Program-made: the position numbers and the translations under genes | Part shown: positions 1-6,539 of the stretch, one piece after another | Layout: each line of letters opens with the position of its first letter | Numbering within the stretch: position 1 is the stretch's first letter | NCBI GenBank assembly: GCA_002431905.1 | Contig: DJER01000001.1 | Coordinates: forward strand, 1-8,325 | Direction: 5' to 3' | DNA length: 8,325 nucleotides | Source: Christensenella sp. UBA5893 | GTDB taxonomy: Bacteria > Bacillota > Clostridia > Christensenellales > UBA1242 | The notes under the pieces: model-generated | What the model saw: only the letters and a program-made list of their open reading frames with translations | The model's database searches: none | Told to the model about the DNA's origin: nothing

Positions 1-906
1 GTGGACTACAAAGGTCAAGAAAAGTCAATCCCCGAAGGAATGTCCTTTTCATTTGACGATTCAAATAACACTGCAACAGTTAGTAAATATTCGGGAACAG
101 ATACAAAGGTAGTAATTCCAAGCACAATATCCAAAGATTCAAATGGGAATGCTATTGCAGGCAAAGATTATACTGTAACAAGTATAGGGATGTCGGCATT
201 TGAAAATAATCAAATTGTAACAAGTATAGAAATTCCAAAAAATATAACAAGCATTTATGGTAATCCATTTTCTGAATGTACGAATTTAACAAGCATTATT
301 GTTGATGAAGAAAATAAAACATTTACAAGCGGAGATAAAAATAATTACATAATAGACACAAAAACAAATACCTTAATTTTTGGATTAAAGACAACAATAA
401 TTCCAGAAAGTGTAACAAGAATTGGAGACAGTGCATTTGCATTCTGTACAGGATTGACAAGTATTATAATACCAAGCAGTGTGACAAGCATAGGAGGTGG
501 TGCATTTATAGGTTGCACAGGATTAACAAGCATCATAATACCAAAAAATGTAAAGACTATAGAAGATGTAGCATTTAAATTATGTACCAATTTAAAAAAT
601 GTTACAATATCAACTGGTGTAGAAACGATTATGTCGTCCGCATTTGAAAAATGCAAATCTTTGACAGATATAGAAATACCAAGAGGCATAACAAGTATAG
701 ATGGTGCATTTATGGATTGTACTAGTTTAAAAATTGCCACACTTCCAATAAGCATAAAATACATGCAAACAGCTTTCGGAAACTGCACATCTTTAAGAAC
801 AATAAATTATGCTGGCAGTGAAAGTCAATGGAATGATATTCATAAAGATGGTTGGAACGCAGGTTGCCTAGAAAATATGGTTATAAATTACAACTATGTT
901 GGATAA
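1..906 (+). CDS. BspA-like leucine-rich-repeat protein, 5'-truncated by window edge
   Basis: This is the C-terminal part of an LRR_5/BspA-type protein, a family of mostly secreted or surface proteins implicated in adhesion. The 301 visible codons hold units of 23 residues with the pattern I-x-x-x-AF-x-x-C-T-x-L-T-S-I-x-IP-x-x-V-x-x. The AF (or PF) pairs lie at residues 66, 89, 145, 168, 191, 214, 236 and 258. The 56-residue gap between 89 and 145 is a non-repeat insert (VDEENKTF..., about 101-135) that is also common in BspA proteins. The end (YAGSESQWNDI, 270-280) resembles the usual YxGxxxQW closing unit of this family. There is no signal peptide and no ribosome binding site is visible, because the window starts exactly at the GTG. 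That GTG is probably an internal Val codon and the real start, with a signal peptide, lies upstream. No anchoring motif follows the last unit. The ligand is unknown. A terminator follows 7 bases after the stop. Confidence 0.87.
   Translation: MDYKGQEKSIPEGMSFSFDDSNNTATVSKYSGTDTKVVIPSTISKDSNGNAIAGKDYTVTSIGMSAFENNQIVTSIEIPKNITSIYGNPFSECTNLTSIIVDEENKTFTSGDKNNYIIDTKTNTLIFGLKTTIIPESVTRIGDSAFAFCTGLTSIIIPSSVTSIGGGAFIGCTGLTSIIIPKNVKTIEDVAFKLCTNLKNVTISTGVETIMSSAFEKCKSLTDIEIPRGITSIDGAFMDCTSLKIATLPISIKYMQTAFGNCTSLRTINYAGSESQWNDIHKDGWNAGCLENMVINYNYVG
421..696 (+). repeat. Four tandem 69-bp units encoding 23-residue leucine-rich repeats
   Basis: Residues 141-163, 164-186, 187-209 and 210-232 of the LRR protein are consecutive 23-residue units. 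The first two remain close at DNA level: the stretch from TGT at 445 (Cys-Thr-Gly-Leu-Thr-Ser-Ile) recurs 69 bases later at 514 with mostly synonymous changes. This suggests recent duplication of at least one unit. The following unit, 233-254, has 22 residues, so the period slips near the C-terminus. Confidence 0.75.
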
Positions 907-913
907 AGAAAAC

Positions 914-941
914 AAAGGGAGTTGAAAAACTTCCTTTTTTT
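914..941 (+). terminator. Rho-independent terminator of the LRR gene
   Basis: The arm AAAGGGAGTT (914-923) pairs with AACTTCCTTT (928-937) through ten base pairs, one of them a G-T wobble. They close a GAAA tetraloop, and the run of seven T (935-941) follows. It begins 7 bases after the LRR stop codon at 904-906. Confidence 0.85.
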
Positions 942-946
942 ATGTA

Positions 947-1104
947 ATTTCGACTATCGACCCCAGCGACCGACTTTGGAGAAATCTCTTTTAACTGGTC
1001 ATTTCGACTGCCGACCCCAACGACATACTTTGGAGAAATCTCTTCCTTTTAAGCAGTTGAGATTTCTCCTTTGCCGGGCAGGGAAGTGTTGGTTGAAATG
1101 ACTA
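947..1104. repeat. Cluster of three dispersed-repeat copies forming a large imperfect palindrome
   Basis: Two direct copies, 947-990 and 1001-1044, are 44 bases each and match at 39 positions by my count. Both run from ATTTCGACT to GGAGAAATCTCTT. A third copy lies inverted at 1051-1104 (AAGCAGTTGAGATTTCTCC ... GAAATGACTA). The second and third copies make an inverted repeat: GGAGAAATCTC (1032-1042) pairs perfectly with GAGATTTCTCC (1059-1069), and the outer GTCATTTC (998-1005 region) pairs with GAAATGAC (1095-1102). The GC content is higher than the surroundings. Related copies lie at 3564-3676. CATTTCGA...GGAGAAATCTC repeats are, as I recall, widespread intergenic elements in several bacterial phyla. 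No transposase is present and the function is unknown. It may be a MITE-like or REP-like element. Confidence 0.85.
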
Positions 1105-1273
1105 TTAAAAACATATAAAAAATGTCGAAAAATAAAAAATAAATAATTCGACAAAAAATATTATATATTTAGTAAAAAATATGACATTTATTTAAAAAAT
1201 ATTCCAATATTATTGTTTAAAAAATTCTTCAATTTAATTTATCATTTTTTTGTAAGCAAAATTGGAGGATTTT
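1105..1273 (+). other. AT-rich upstream region of spoIIE, no gene
   Basis: These bases are almost wholly A and T and contain no plausible gene. They hold the paired 0A-like boxes (1123-1153). Several possible -10 hexamers follow, among them TATATT at 1164-1169 and TATTAT at 1208-1213, but none has a consensus -35 at 17 bases, so I cannot pick the promoter. Spo0A-activated sigma-A promoters are known to lack a normally spaced -35, which would fit. The GGAGGA ribosome binding site is at 1264-1269. Confidence 0.6.
1123..1153 (+). promoter_or_regulatory. Convergent pair of Spo0A boxes (0A boxes) upstream of spoIIE
   Basis: TGTCGAA lies at 1123-1129 and its exact reverse complement TTCGACA at 1147-1153, with centres 24 bp apart. 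TGTCGAA is the established Spo0A binding core, and spoIIE is directly activated by phosphorylated Spo0A in Bacillus subtilis. Two exact 7-mers inside 31 bp, about 120-150 bases before the start of this very gene, are unlikely to be chance. I found no other exact copy by eye in the window. The binding itself is inferred. Confidence 0.72.
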
Positions 1274-3550
1274 ATGAAACAAAATAAATGGTTAAAATTG
1301 GCACAATATTTAATTTATTTCGTTGTTTTTTACATATTATTTAAAGCCAAAATAAATAACACAATAAATCCATTTACATTTGGGGTTTATTTTGCACTTA
1401 TTTGGTGTAATCAAAATATTTTATTGCTTTCTCCACTATATATTGGTGCAAGTTATTTAAGCAATTTTAATTTATTTGATTTATATTCAGCAATTTTTAT
1501 GTGCGTAATAATGTGCATTATTTATGGTATACATTACAAATTAAAAAAGCCGATAAAACCAATGTTAATGCTTGTGTATGCTCTTATTTGTTCCTTTTTA
1601 AATGTATTTCTAAAAATTTATGATGGGCAAGAAGTGTGGATAGTCTTTGTTGAACTTGTATTTGGTCTTTTGTATATGTTTGCTTGTATGAAGATTTTTG
1701 AAAGCGTTGTCGTTCGTGGGTTCTCAAAAAGATTAACAATGTCGCAAGTGATTTGCCTTGCAATGTTTTTGATAAGTATTTCATGTGGGTTATGCAGTTT
1801 TAATTTTAACGAATTTTCACTTGTTAAGTTTGCACTTGTATTTTGTGTTTTATTTTCTTCTCTTGTTTTGCCAATGTTTGATAGTTTGCTTTTGTGCACA
1901 TTTTTCAGTTTGGGAACTGTGCTATATGACAACAATCCATATCTTGTTGCACCAACATTACTTATTTGGCTTGGAGTGAATTGCTTTCGTGGGAAGCATA
2001 GGGTTTTTGCTGGTCTTGCACTTGTTATTTGTGATGTGATTTGTAACTATTACCTTAACTTGTATTATACAAATTCATATCTAACTTTAATTCCAAGTTT
2101 TGCCACATTTTTAATTTGTTTGTGTATTCCAAAAAAATGTTACACAAGTTTGGTCGAAAAATACAATTCAAGTTTTTGCAAAAGAAGTACTGAAACTCTT
2201 ATCAACCGAAACCGAAAGGCAATATACAAAAAACTCAATAATCTTAGTCATATTTTTGCTGAGATGGACAAAGTGTATCGGTCGATGATAAAAGACAAGA
2301 CAAGCGAAAGTGACCTAAAAACTTTAATGCTAACCGAAACAAAAGGTATGCTTTGCAGTGATTGTGAAAACAAATCAAAGTGCCTTAAACAATATAGCGA
2401 AGAAACAAATAAAATTCTTGCCAACCTAATAAATATTGGTTATGAAAAGGGCAGAGTTACATTACTAGATATTCCAAGTGTTCTCACAAGTCGGTGCTTT
2501 AAAGTAAATCAAATGGTTTATGAAATCAACAACTTGCTTGAACAATACAAAAACTATGCACAAATGGTAAACAGTCTTGATTCCAGCAAAATTTTAATTA
2601 GTGAGCAGTTGTATGGAATAAGCACAGTTATGAAAAACTTGTCAAATGACATAGGCAAAAATGTTGATTTTGACAAAGGAATGGAAAAAGAAATAATTGA
2701 CGAACTTTTATATAACGATATTCTTTGCAGTGATGCAATTGTATATCACGATACTAATGACGTGAATGCAGTTTTGGAAGTTAAGAATGAAGACAGTTTA
2801 AAATCAAAAATTGTTCAAGTTGTTTCAAAAGTTTGCAATACAAAAATGACAGTTGAAACTGAAAATGTAAGTGAACATGCCGGGTGGAAAATCTTAAATC
2901 TAAAGCCTGCACCAAAATATAATGTAATTTTTGGTACAAGTGCAATAACAAAATCGTCATCTCAAAAAAGTGGAGATTGTTATTCTATTTTAAGAATGGA
3001 AAATGGCAAAATTTTGATGGCACTTTGTGATGGTATGGGTAGTGGTGAAAAAGCACAAAAGGCAAGCGAAACCGCCATTGGACTTATTGAGAACTTTTAT
3101 AAAGCCGGCTTTGAAAATGAAGTTATCCTATCAATTGTGAACAAGTTTTTGACACTTGGCAATGACAATATTTTCTCGTGTTTGGATATGTCAATAATTG
3201 ACCTAAAAACTGGTGGGGTAGACTTTATCAAATTGGGGGCAACAAATGGATATATAAAACACAAAGATACAATCTCAACAATTTCTTGCAATGCTCTTCC
3301 ACTTGGGATTGTATCAAATATCGTGCCAACAATAAAAAGTTCAATGCTATTTCGTGGTGATATGATTGTAATCACAACAGACGGAGTGACTGATAGTTTT
3401 TCAAGTGATGAAGAAATGTCAAACTTTATTAACAACATTAACTCATACAGTCCACAAGAAGTTGCCGACAAACTTATGGACAAAGCAGTTGAAAATAATC
3501 ATGGAATTGCTCTTGACGATATGACGATATTGGTTGCAAAAGTGTATTAA
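1274..3550 (+). CDS. spoIIE: Stage II sporulation protein E (SpoIIE), PP2C-type serine phosphatase
   Basis: SpoIIE dephosphorylates the anti-anti-sigma factor SpoIIAA, which frees sigma-F in the forespore. It also acts at the polar septum with FtsZ. The 758-residue product compares with 827 in B. subtilis. Residues 1-285 contain about ten hydrophobic membrane segments. Residues 300-540 form the soluble middle region, with a cysteine cluster CSDC-x5-C at 361-370. Residues 550-758 are the PP2C/SpoIIE phosphatase domain. Likely metal-binding acidic residues are D568 (KSGD), D586 (DGMGSG), D703 (TTDG) and D748 or D749 (DDMT). The 18-residue D568-D586 spacing equals that of D610 and D628 in B. subtilis. 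I chose ATG 1274 because GGAGGA (1264-1269) sits just before it. A TTG at 1262 would place that site inside the gene. The gene stands alone, convergent with glmS, not beside tilS-hpt-ftsH as in many relatives. Nothing looks broken. Confidence 0.95.
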   Translation: MKQNKWLKLAQYLIYFVVFYILFKAKINNTINPFTFGVYFALIWCNQNILLLSPLYIGASYLSNFNLFDLYSAIFMCVIMCIIYGIHYKLKKPIKPMLMLVYALICSFLNVFLKIYDGQEVWIVFVELVFGLLYMFACMKIFESVVVRGFSKRLTMSQVICLAMFLISISCGLCSFNFNEFSLVKFALVFCVLFSSLVLPMFDSLLLCTFFSLGTVLYDNNPYLVAPTLLIWLGVNCFRGKHRVFAGLALVICDVICNYYLNLYYTNSYLTLIPSFATFLICLCIPKKCYTSLVEKYNSSFCKRSTETLINRNRKAIYKKLNNLSHIFAEMDKVYRSMIKDKTSESDLKTLMLTETKGMLCSDCENKSKCLKQYSEETNKILANLINIGYEKGRVTLLDIPSVLTSRCFKVNQMVYEINNLLEQYKNYAQMVNSLDSSKILISEQLYGISTVMKNLSNDIGKNVDFDKGMEKEIIDELLYNDILCSDAIVYHDTNDVNAVLEVKNEDSLKSKIVQVVSKVCNTKMTVETENVSEHAGWKILNLKPAPKYNVIFGTSAITKSSSQKSGDCYSILRMENGKILMALCDGMGSGEKAQKASETAIGLIENFYKAGFENEVILSIVNKFLTLGNDNIFSCLDMSIIDLKTGGVDFIKLGATNGYIKHKDTISTISCNALPLGIVSNIVPTIKSSMLFRGDMIVITTDGVTDSFSSDEEMSNFINNINSYSPQEVADKLMDKAVENNHGIALDDMTILVAKVY

Positions 3551-3563
3551 AACAACACTCCGT

Positions 3564-3676
3564 AAGCGGTTGAGATTTATCCTATGCCAGTCAAGGAAGT
3601 GGGAGCGAAATGACTATTTTTATATTTTATTGTTATTTTGGCATACGCTTCGAGAACTATCTTGGAGAAATCTCTT
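3564..3676. repeat. Second cluster of the dispersed repeat, arms in reversed order
   Basis: The copy at 3564-3616 (AAGCGGTTGAGATTTATCC ... GCGAAATGACTA) aligns along its length with the inverted copy at 1051-1104, with six substitutions in the first 38 bases and a one-base gap nearer the end. A partial forward copy, about 3652-3676, contains the GGAGAAATCTCTTC core. The two cores (3572-3582 and 3664-3674) are inverted with one mismatch and about 80 bases between them. The cluster begins 13 bases after the spoIIE stop. Together with 947-1104, repeats of this family flank spoIIE on both sides. An apparent 63-codon reading frame across this stretch is not credible. Confidence 0.78.
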
Positions 3677-3691
3677 CATCAAAACAAACAA

Positions 3692-3718
3692 AAATGCAAA
3701 CCTTTTTGGTTTGCATTT
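3692..3718 (-). terminator. Terminator hairpin after glmS, possibly bidirectional
   Basis: AAATGCAAACC (3692-3702) and GGTTTGCATTT (3708-3718) form a perfect 11-bp stem around a five-base loop. Read on the minus strand, the stem is followed by TTTGTTTGTTTT, a good U-rich tail. It lies 12 bases beyond the glmS stop codon. On the plus strand the tail is only ATTAT, so it would be a weak stop for spoIIE transcripts, although no other spoIIE terminator is apparent. Confidence 0.8.
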
Positions 3719-3730
3719 ATTATGAAAATG

Positions 3731-5512
3731 TTATTCCACTGTCACGCTTTTGGCAAGGTTACGGGGTTTGTCGGGGTTGAGTTTTTTTGATACGCAAGTT
3801 TTGTATGCAAGATATTGATAAAAAGTTATTGCAAGCATACTAGATAATTCTTGTGGGCAAGAATCAAAGGTAAACAAATAGTCCACATTTTTTAGTTCTT
3901 GCTTTGTGAGTGTAAGATTTGTGACCAAAACAATTTTTCCAAGTCTTGATTTTATTTCGCTTGCACTTGCAAGATTTTTATCCAAAATATCTTTATTTGT
4001 TGCAGTAACAAAAACCAAACTTTTGTCATCAACAAGTGCCAAAGTTCCATGTTTTAACTCGCCACTTGGAATACTTATACAATTTATATATGTTATTTCT
4101 TTTAATTTTAAACTTGCCTCCATACTTGTAATAAAGTCTTCATCTTTTCCAATAAAAAATATTTTTTCATTATTATTTATTAAATTTACAAATTTATTTA
4201 TTTTATTTATATTTTTTAAAAAATTACATTTTTTTAATATTTTTAAATTATTTATTATATTTTTGTCATATTTTTTATTATTTCTAATATTTTCCAAATG
4301 TTTTGCAAGCAAATAAAATACAAATAACATAGAAGAGTATGCTTTTGTTGAAATAACTGCAATTTCCATTCCGGCACAAATTGGTAAAATAATATCACAG
4401 TTTTTTGCGATGCTTGAATATGGCACATTCACTAATGCAACTGTTTTTGCACCTTTTTCTTTTGCAAGATTTAGTGACATAAGAGTGTCGGCAGTTTCGC
4501 CACTTTGACTGGAAAAAATGCAAAGAGTTTTTTCATTTATTATTGGTGGGGAATATCTAAATTCACTCGCATAAAATGACTTGCAATGAATTTTTGCATT
4601 TTTCTCTATATATTTTTCGCCCATAAGACAAGCATGATAAGCAGTGCCACAACCAATTAAATATATCTTTTCAATATTCTTTAAAAAGTTGCAGTCAATT
4701 TTTTCAAGATAGGGTGTCTGCTCATAATTTTCTATAACATTTTCCAAAACCTTTGGAATTTCTTTTATTTCCTTTTCGGCAAAATATGGATAGTTTCCTT
4801 TTTGTGCCGATTTTTCAAAAACACCAAGTTTGTGCTTTTGTGGGAATATTTGGTTATTGTCAAAATCAAAAAAAGTAACTTTACAACTTTCAACAATAGC
4901 ATAACTTGACTCTTTTAGAGGTGTGTAATATTCAAACTTTTCGGCAAATACAATTGGGTCACTTGCAACCATACTCTCATTTTTGTTTGTCGCAACATAA
5001 AGTGGGCTATGCTTTCTTGCAAGATACATTTTGTTTGGTTCATTTTTATTTATTGCACAAATACCAAAGCTTCCTTTAAGCAATTTTAACGTTTCAAAGA
5101 ACCCGAACTTTTCCATCAGGTTTGGCAAAACTTCGGTGTCAGTTTCGCCATAAAAACTAACATCTTTTAGGTAAGTGGACTTTATTTCCAAATAGTTTTC
5201 AATTATGCCATTGTGAACAATTGCCCAATTTCCTTTTTGCGAAGTGTGGGGATGAATATTCTCAAAACAAACCTTGCCATGAGTTGCCCACCTTGTGTGA
5301 GCAATTGCCATATGTGACAAAATATTATTGTTTGCAACTTGTTCCAAATTTTTTATTTCGCCAAGACTTTTGTACACCTTAAATTGATTGTCACATAAAA
5401 GGCAAATGCCAGAGCTGTCATAACCACGATATTCAAGTTTTTTAAGCGAGTTTATCATTCGTTTTGTAATAAAATCTTTTGTATTGCTTATATATCCAAT
5501 AATGCCACACAT
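3731..5512 (-). CDS. glmS: Glutamine--fructose-6-phosphate aminotransferase (isomerizing), GlmS
   Basis: GlmS makes glucosamine 6-phosphate from fructose 6-phosphate and glutamine in the cytoplasm, the first step toward UDP-GlcNAc and peptidoglycan. The 593-residue product is slightly shorter than the usual 600-610. The N-terminal class II glutaminase domain starts with MCGIIGYIS, so Cys2 is the nucleophile after Met removal. HTRWATHG (72-79), HNG (100-102) and GETDTE (122-127) follow. The first SIS domain shows GCGTAYHA (287-294), SSQSGET (334-340) and STKAYSS (388-394). The second has EASLKLKE (465-472) and GELKHG (484-489), and the protein ends with the diagnostic DKPRNLAKSVTVE. The ATG is preceded by AAGGAG (plus-strand positions 5518-5523) with a 5-base spacer. 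The inter-SIS linker, about 405-450, is very rich in Asn, Lys and Ile. No glmS ribozyme is visible in the short leader. A possible -10 (TAAAAT, complement of 5531-5536) lacks a good -35, so the promoter is uncertain. Confidence 0.97.
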   Translation of the reverse strand: MCGIIGYISNTKDFITKRMINSLKKLEYRGYDSSGICLLCDNQFKVYKSLGEIKNLEQVANNNILSHMAIAHTRWATHGKVCFENIHPHTSQKGNWAIVHNGIIENYLEIKSTYLKDVSFYGETDTEVLPNLMEKFGFFETLKLLKGSFGICAINKNEPNKMYLARKHSPLYVATNKNESMVASDPIVFAEKFEYYTPLKESSYAIVESCKVTFFDFDNNQIFPQKHKLGVFEKSAQKGNYPYFAEKEIKEIPKVLENVIENYEQTPYLEKIDCNFLKNIEKIYLIGCGTAYHACLMGEKYIEKNAKIHCKSFYASEFRYSPPIINEKTLCIFSSQSGETADTLMSLNLAKEKGAKTVALVNVPYSSIAKNCDIILPICAGMEIAVISTKAYSSMLFVFYLLAKHLENIRNNKKYDKNIINNLKILKKCNFLKNINKINKFVNLINNNEKIFFIGKDEDFITSMEASLKLKEITYINCISIPSGELKHGTLALVDDKSLVFVTATNKDILDKNLASASEIKSRLGKIVLVTNLTLTKQELKNVDYLFTFDSCPQELSSMLAITFYQYLAYKTCVSKKLNPDKPRNLAKSVTVE

Positions 5513-5571
5513 AATTTCTCCTTGTATGTTATTTTACGAAAAAATATTTGCATTTGACACAGCTTGGGGTC

Positions 5572-5600
5572 TTGAAAATAAAATATATAGGTGCTATAAT
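5572..5600 (+). promoter_or_regulatory. Sigma-A type promoter with extended -10, driving the three-gene operon
   Basis: TTGAAA (5572-5577) and a perfect TATAAT (5595-5600) are separated by 17 bases, with TG at 5592-5593 giving an extended -10. Transcription would start near 5607, leaving a leader of about 20 bases that contains AAGGA (5612-5616) before the ATG at 5627. It is the best vegetative promoter in the window. The glmS gene diverges from the same 114-base region. Confidence 0.8.
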
Positions 5601-5626
5601 TAAAGAGATTTAAGGACAAAAGAAGA

Positions 5627-6076
5627 ATGCAAAATAAAAAATATACAAATGAAATTACAAAAAACTTGCTTTCAATATATAGAAAGTGCTTTGTTGAACA
5701 ACTCAATCAAAAGTATCCAAATCTTGATATAAAAAAATACAAAAGATATTATGATAACCAATTGACAGAGTTTGACAAAGGTATTGAAAATATGTTTGAA
5801 GAAATTAGTATATGTATTTCTTTAAAACTAAAAAACAAGGGTGAGTTTGTTATTGACAATTTGTCAGCAAACACAGAAAATCCAACATCATTAAACAGAG
5901 AATTTGAATCAATTTTCTCTGATTATATTGGTATGAATTCTGTTGAAGTTTTGCCAAAAAACAGTAAAATGAAGATAAAGGGTAACAGCCAAACATCTGA
6001 AATAAAACTTGTTACAAGTGACGGAAAAGAATATTCAAAGAAAATAGAAAACAAAGAAAATGAAATTGAAAAATAA
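5627..6076 (+). CDS. Hypothetical protein, first of three tandem paralogues
   Basis: The 149-residue product is unrecognised. It has no signal peptide or membrane segment and is probably cytoplasmic. The first 70 or so residues look helical and charged, with YTNEIT at 6-11 and a segment of acidic and basic residues to about 60. The C-terminal third looks strand-like, with KIKGNSQTSEIKL at 116-128, followed by a lysine- and glutamate-rich tail. The same order of features recurs in the two genes downstream: Y-x-x-x-[IL]-T near the N-terminus, a K-[GN]-[EK]-[FL] segment near 70, and a G-[ND]-x-x-[TS]-x-[EK]-I type motif near 120. I therefore infer duplication and divergence. AAGGA at 5612-5616 is a fair ribosome binding site 10 bases before the ATG. 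Its stop codon overlaps the ribosome binding site of the next gene, which suggests one transcript and coupled translation. Confidence 0.85.
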   Translation: MQNKKYTNEITKNLLSIYRKCFVEQLNQKYPNLDIKKYKRYYDNQLTEFDKGIENMFEEISICISLKLKNKGEFVIDNLSANTENPTSLNREFESIFSDYIGMNSVEVLPKNSKMKIKGNSQTSEIKLVTSDGKEYSKKIENKENEIEK

Positions 6077-6086
6077 GGAGCAAAAA

Positions 6087-6530
6087 ATGAGTAACAAAAT
6101 CTACACCGAAAGATTAACAAACACATTTTGTGGAGTGACAAGACAACTTTACATAGACAAGATTACCCAAAAAGCACAAAAGCCAATGGATGAAGAACTT
6201 TTAAAAGACCTTGAAAAGTTTGAAGACAAACTTATTGACGCTTACGAATATATTAACGATATATTTTCAAGAGCAATAAGAAAAAATGAACTTCGTCTTG
6301 ATTTTAACGACTTGTATAATTGCAACTATGAAAGTATGGCAATGGAAGTTTACACAACAATGCTTGATGTTACCAAAGTTGATATGTTAGATTTGCTCGC
6401 TGATGGGATGAACCTTGAAATGATAGGCGACAAAAAATCAACAAAGATTGAACTCACTCAAAATATGCGACCAATAATTTTAAGAAATATAGAAAACGAA
6501 AATTTTGTAAAAGATAGTTTTGTTAGATAG
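6087..6530 (+). CDS. Hypothetical protein, second of three tandem paralogues
   Basis: The 147-residue product is unrecognised, with no signal peptide and no clear membrane helix. It carries YTERLT (6-11), a helical acidic/basic stretch (about 34-66), KNELRLDFNDL (66-76) and EMIGDKKSTKIEL (111-123). These line up with KNKGEFVIDNL and KIKGNSQTSEIKL of the gene before, and with TKGKFNATFNEM and YIQGDAHTAEIRV of the gene after. I chose ATG 6087 because AAGGAG (6075-6080) sits 6 bases upstream. An in-frame ATG at 6060 lies inside the preceding gene with no ribosome binding site of its own. The intergenic gap is 10 bases. No conserved Cys, His or Asp cluster suggests an enzyme active site, so a structural or binding role is possible but unproven. 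Confidence 0.85.
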   Translation: MSNKIYTERLTNTFCGVTRQLYIDKITQKAQKPMDEELLKDLEKFEDKLIDAYEYINDIFSRAIRKNELRLDFNDLYNCNYESMAMEVYTTMLDVTKVDMLDLLADGMNLEMIGDKKSTKIELTQNMRPIILRNIENENFVKDSFVR

Positions 6531-6539
6531 GAGAAGAAT

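Noticed and set aside
1..3. GTG at the first base as the true start of the LRR protein
   Set aside because: It coincides with the window edge, no ribosome binding site can be seen, and a signal peptide expected for this family is missing. An internal Val codon is more likely.
345..788. A 147-codon minus-strand frame opposite the LRR gene
   Set aside because: It is the antisense shadow of the periodic LRR coding sequence, with no start signals.
949..1010. TTCGACT sequences in the repeats as additional Spo0A boxes
   Set aside because: They differ from TTCGACA in the last base and are explained by being part of the dispersed repeat.
947..1104. A CRISPR array
   Set aside because: There are only two direct copies, the gap between them is about 10 bases, and the third copy is inverted. 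This is not a repeat-spacer structure.
1262..1273. TTG start extending SpoIIE by four residues
   Set aside because: The GGAGGA ribosome binding site would lie within the coding sequence. ATG 1274 directly follows it.
3534..3725. A 63-codon plus-strand reading frame beyond spoIIE
   Set aside because: It overlaps the spoIIE end, runs through the dispersed repeat and the glmS terminator hairpin, and its product looks like no protein.
5513..5626. A glmS ribozyme riboswitch upstream of glmS
   Set aside because: The gap is only 114 bases, shared with a divergent promoter, and I see none of the conserved ribozyme core. The leader is too short.
6060..6086. Earlier in-frame ATG for the second hypothetical gene
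   Set aside because: It overlaps the end of the preceding gene and has no ribosome binding site. AAGGAG at 6075-6080 fits ATG 6087.
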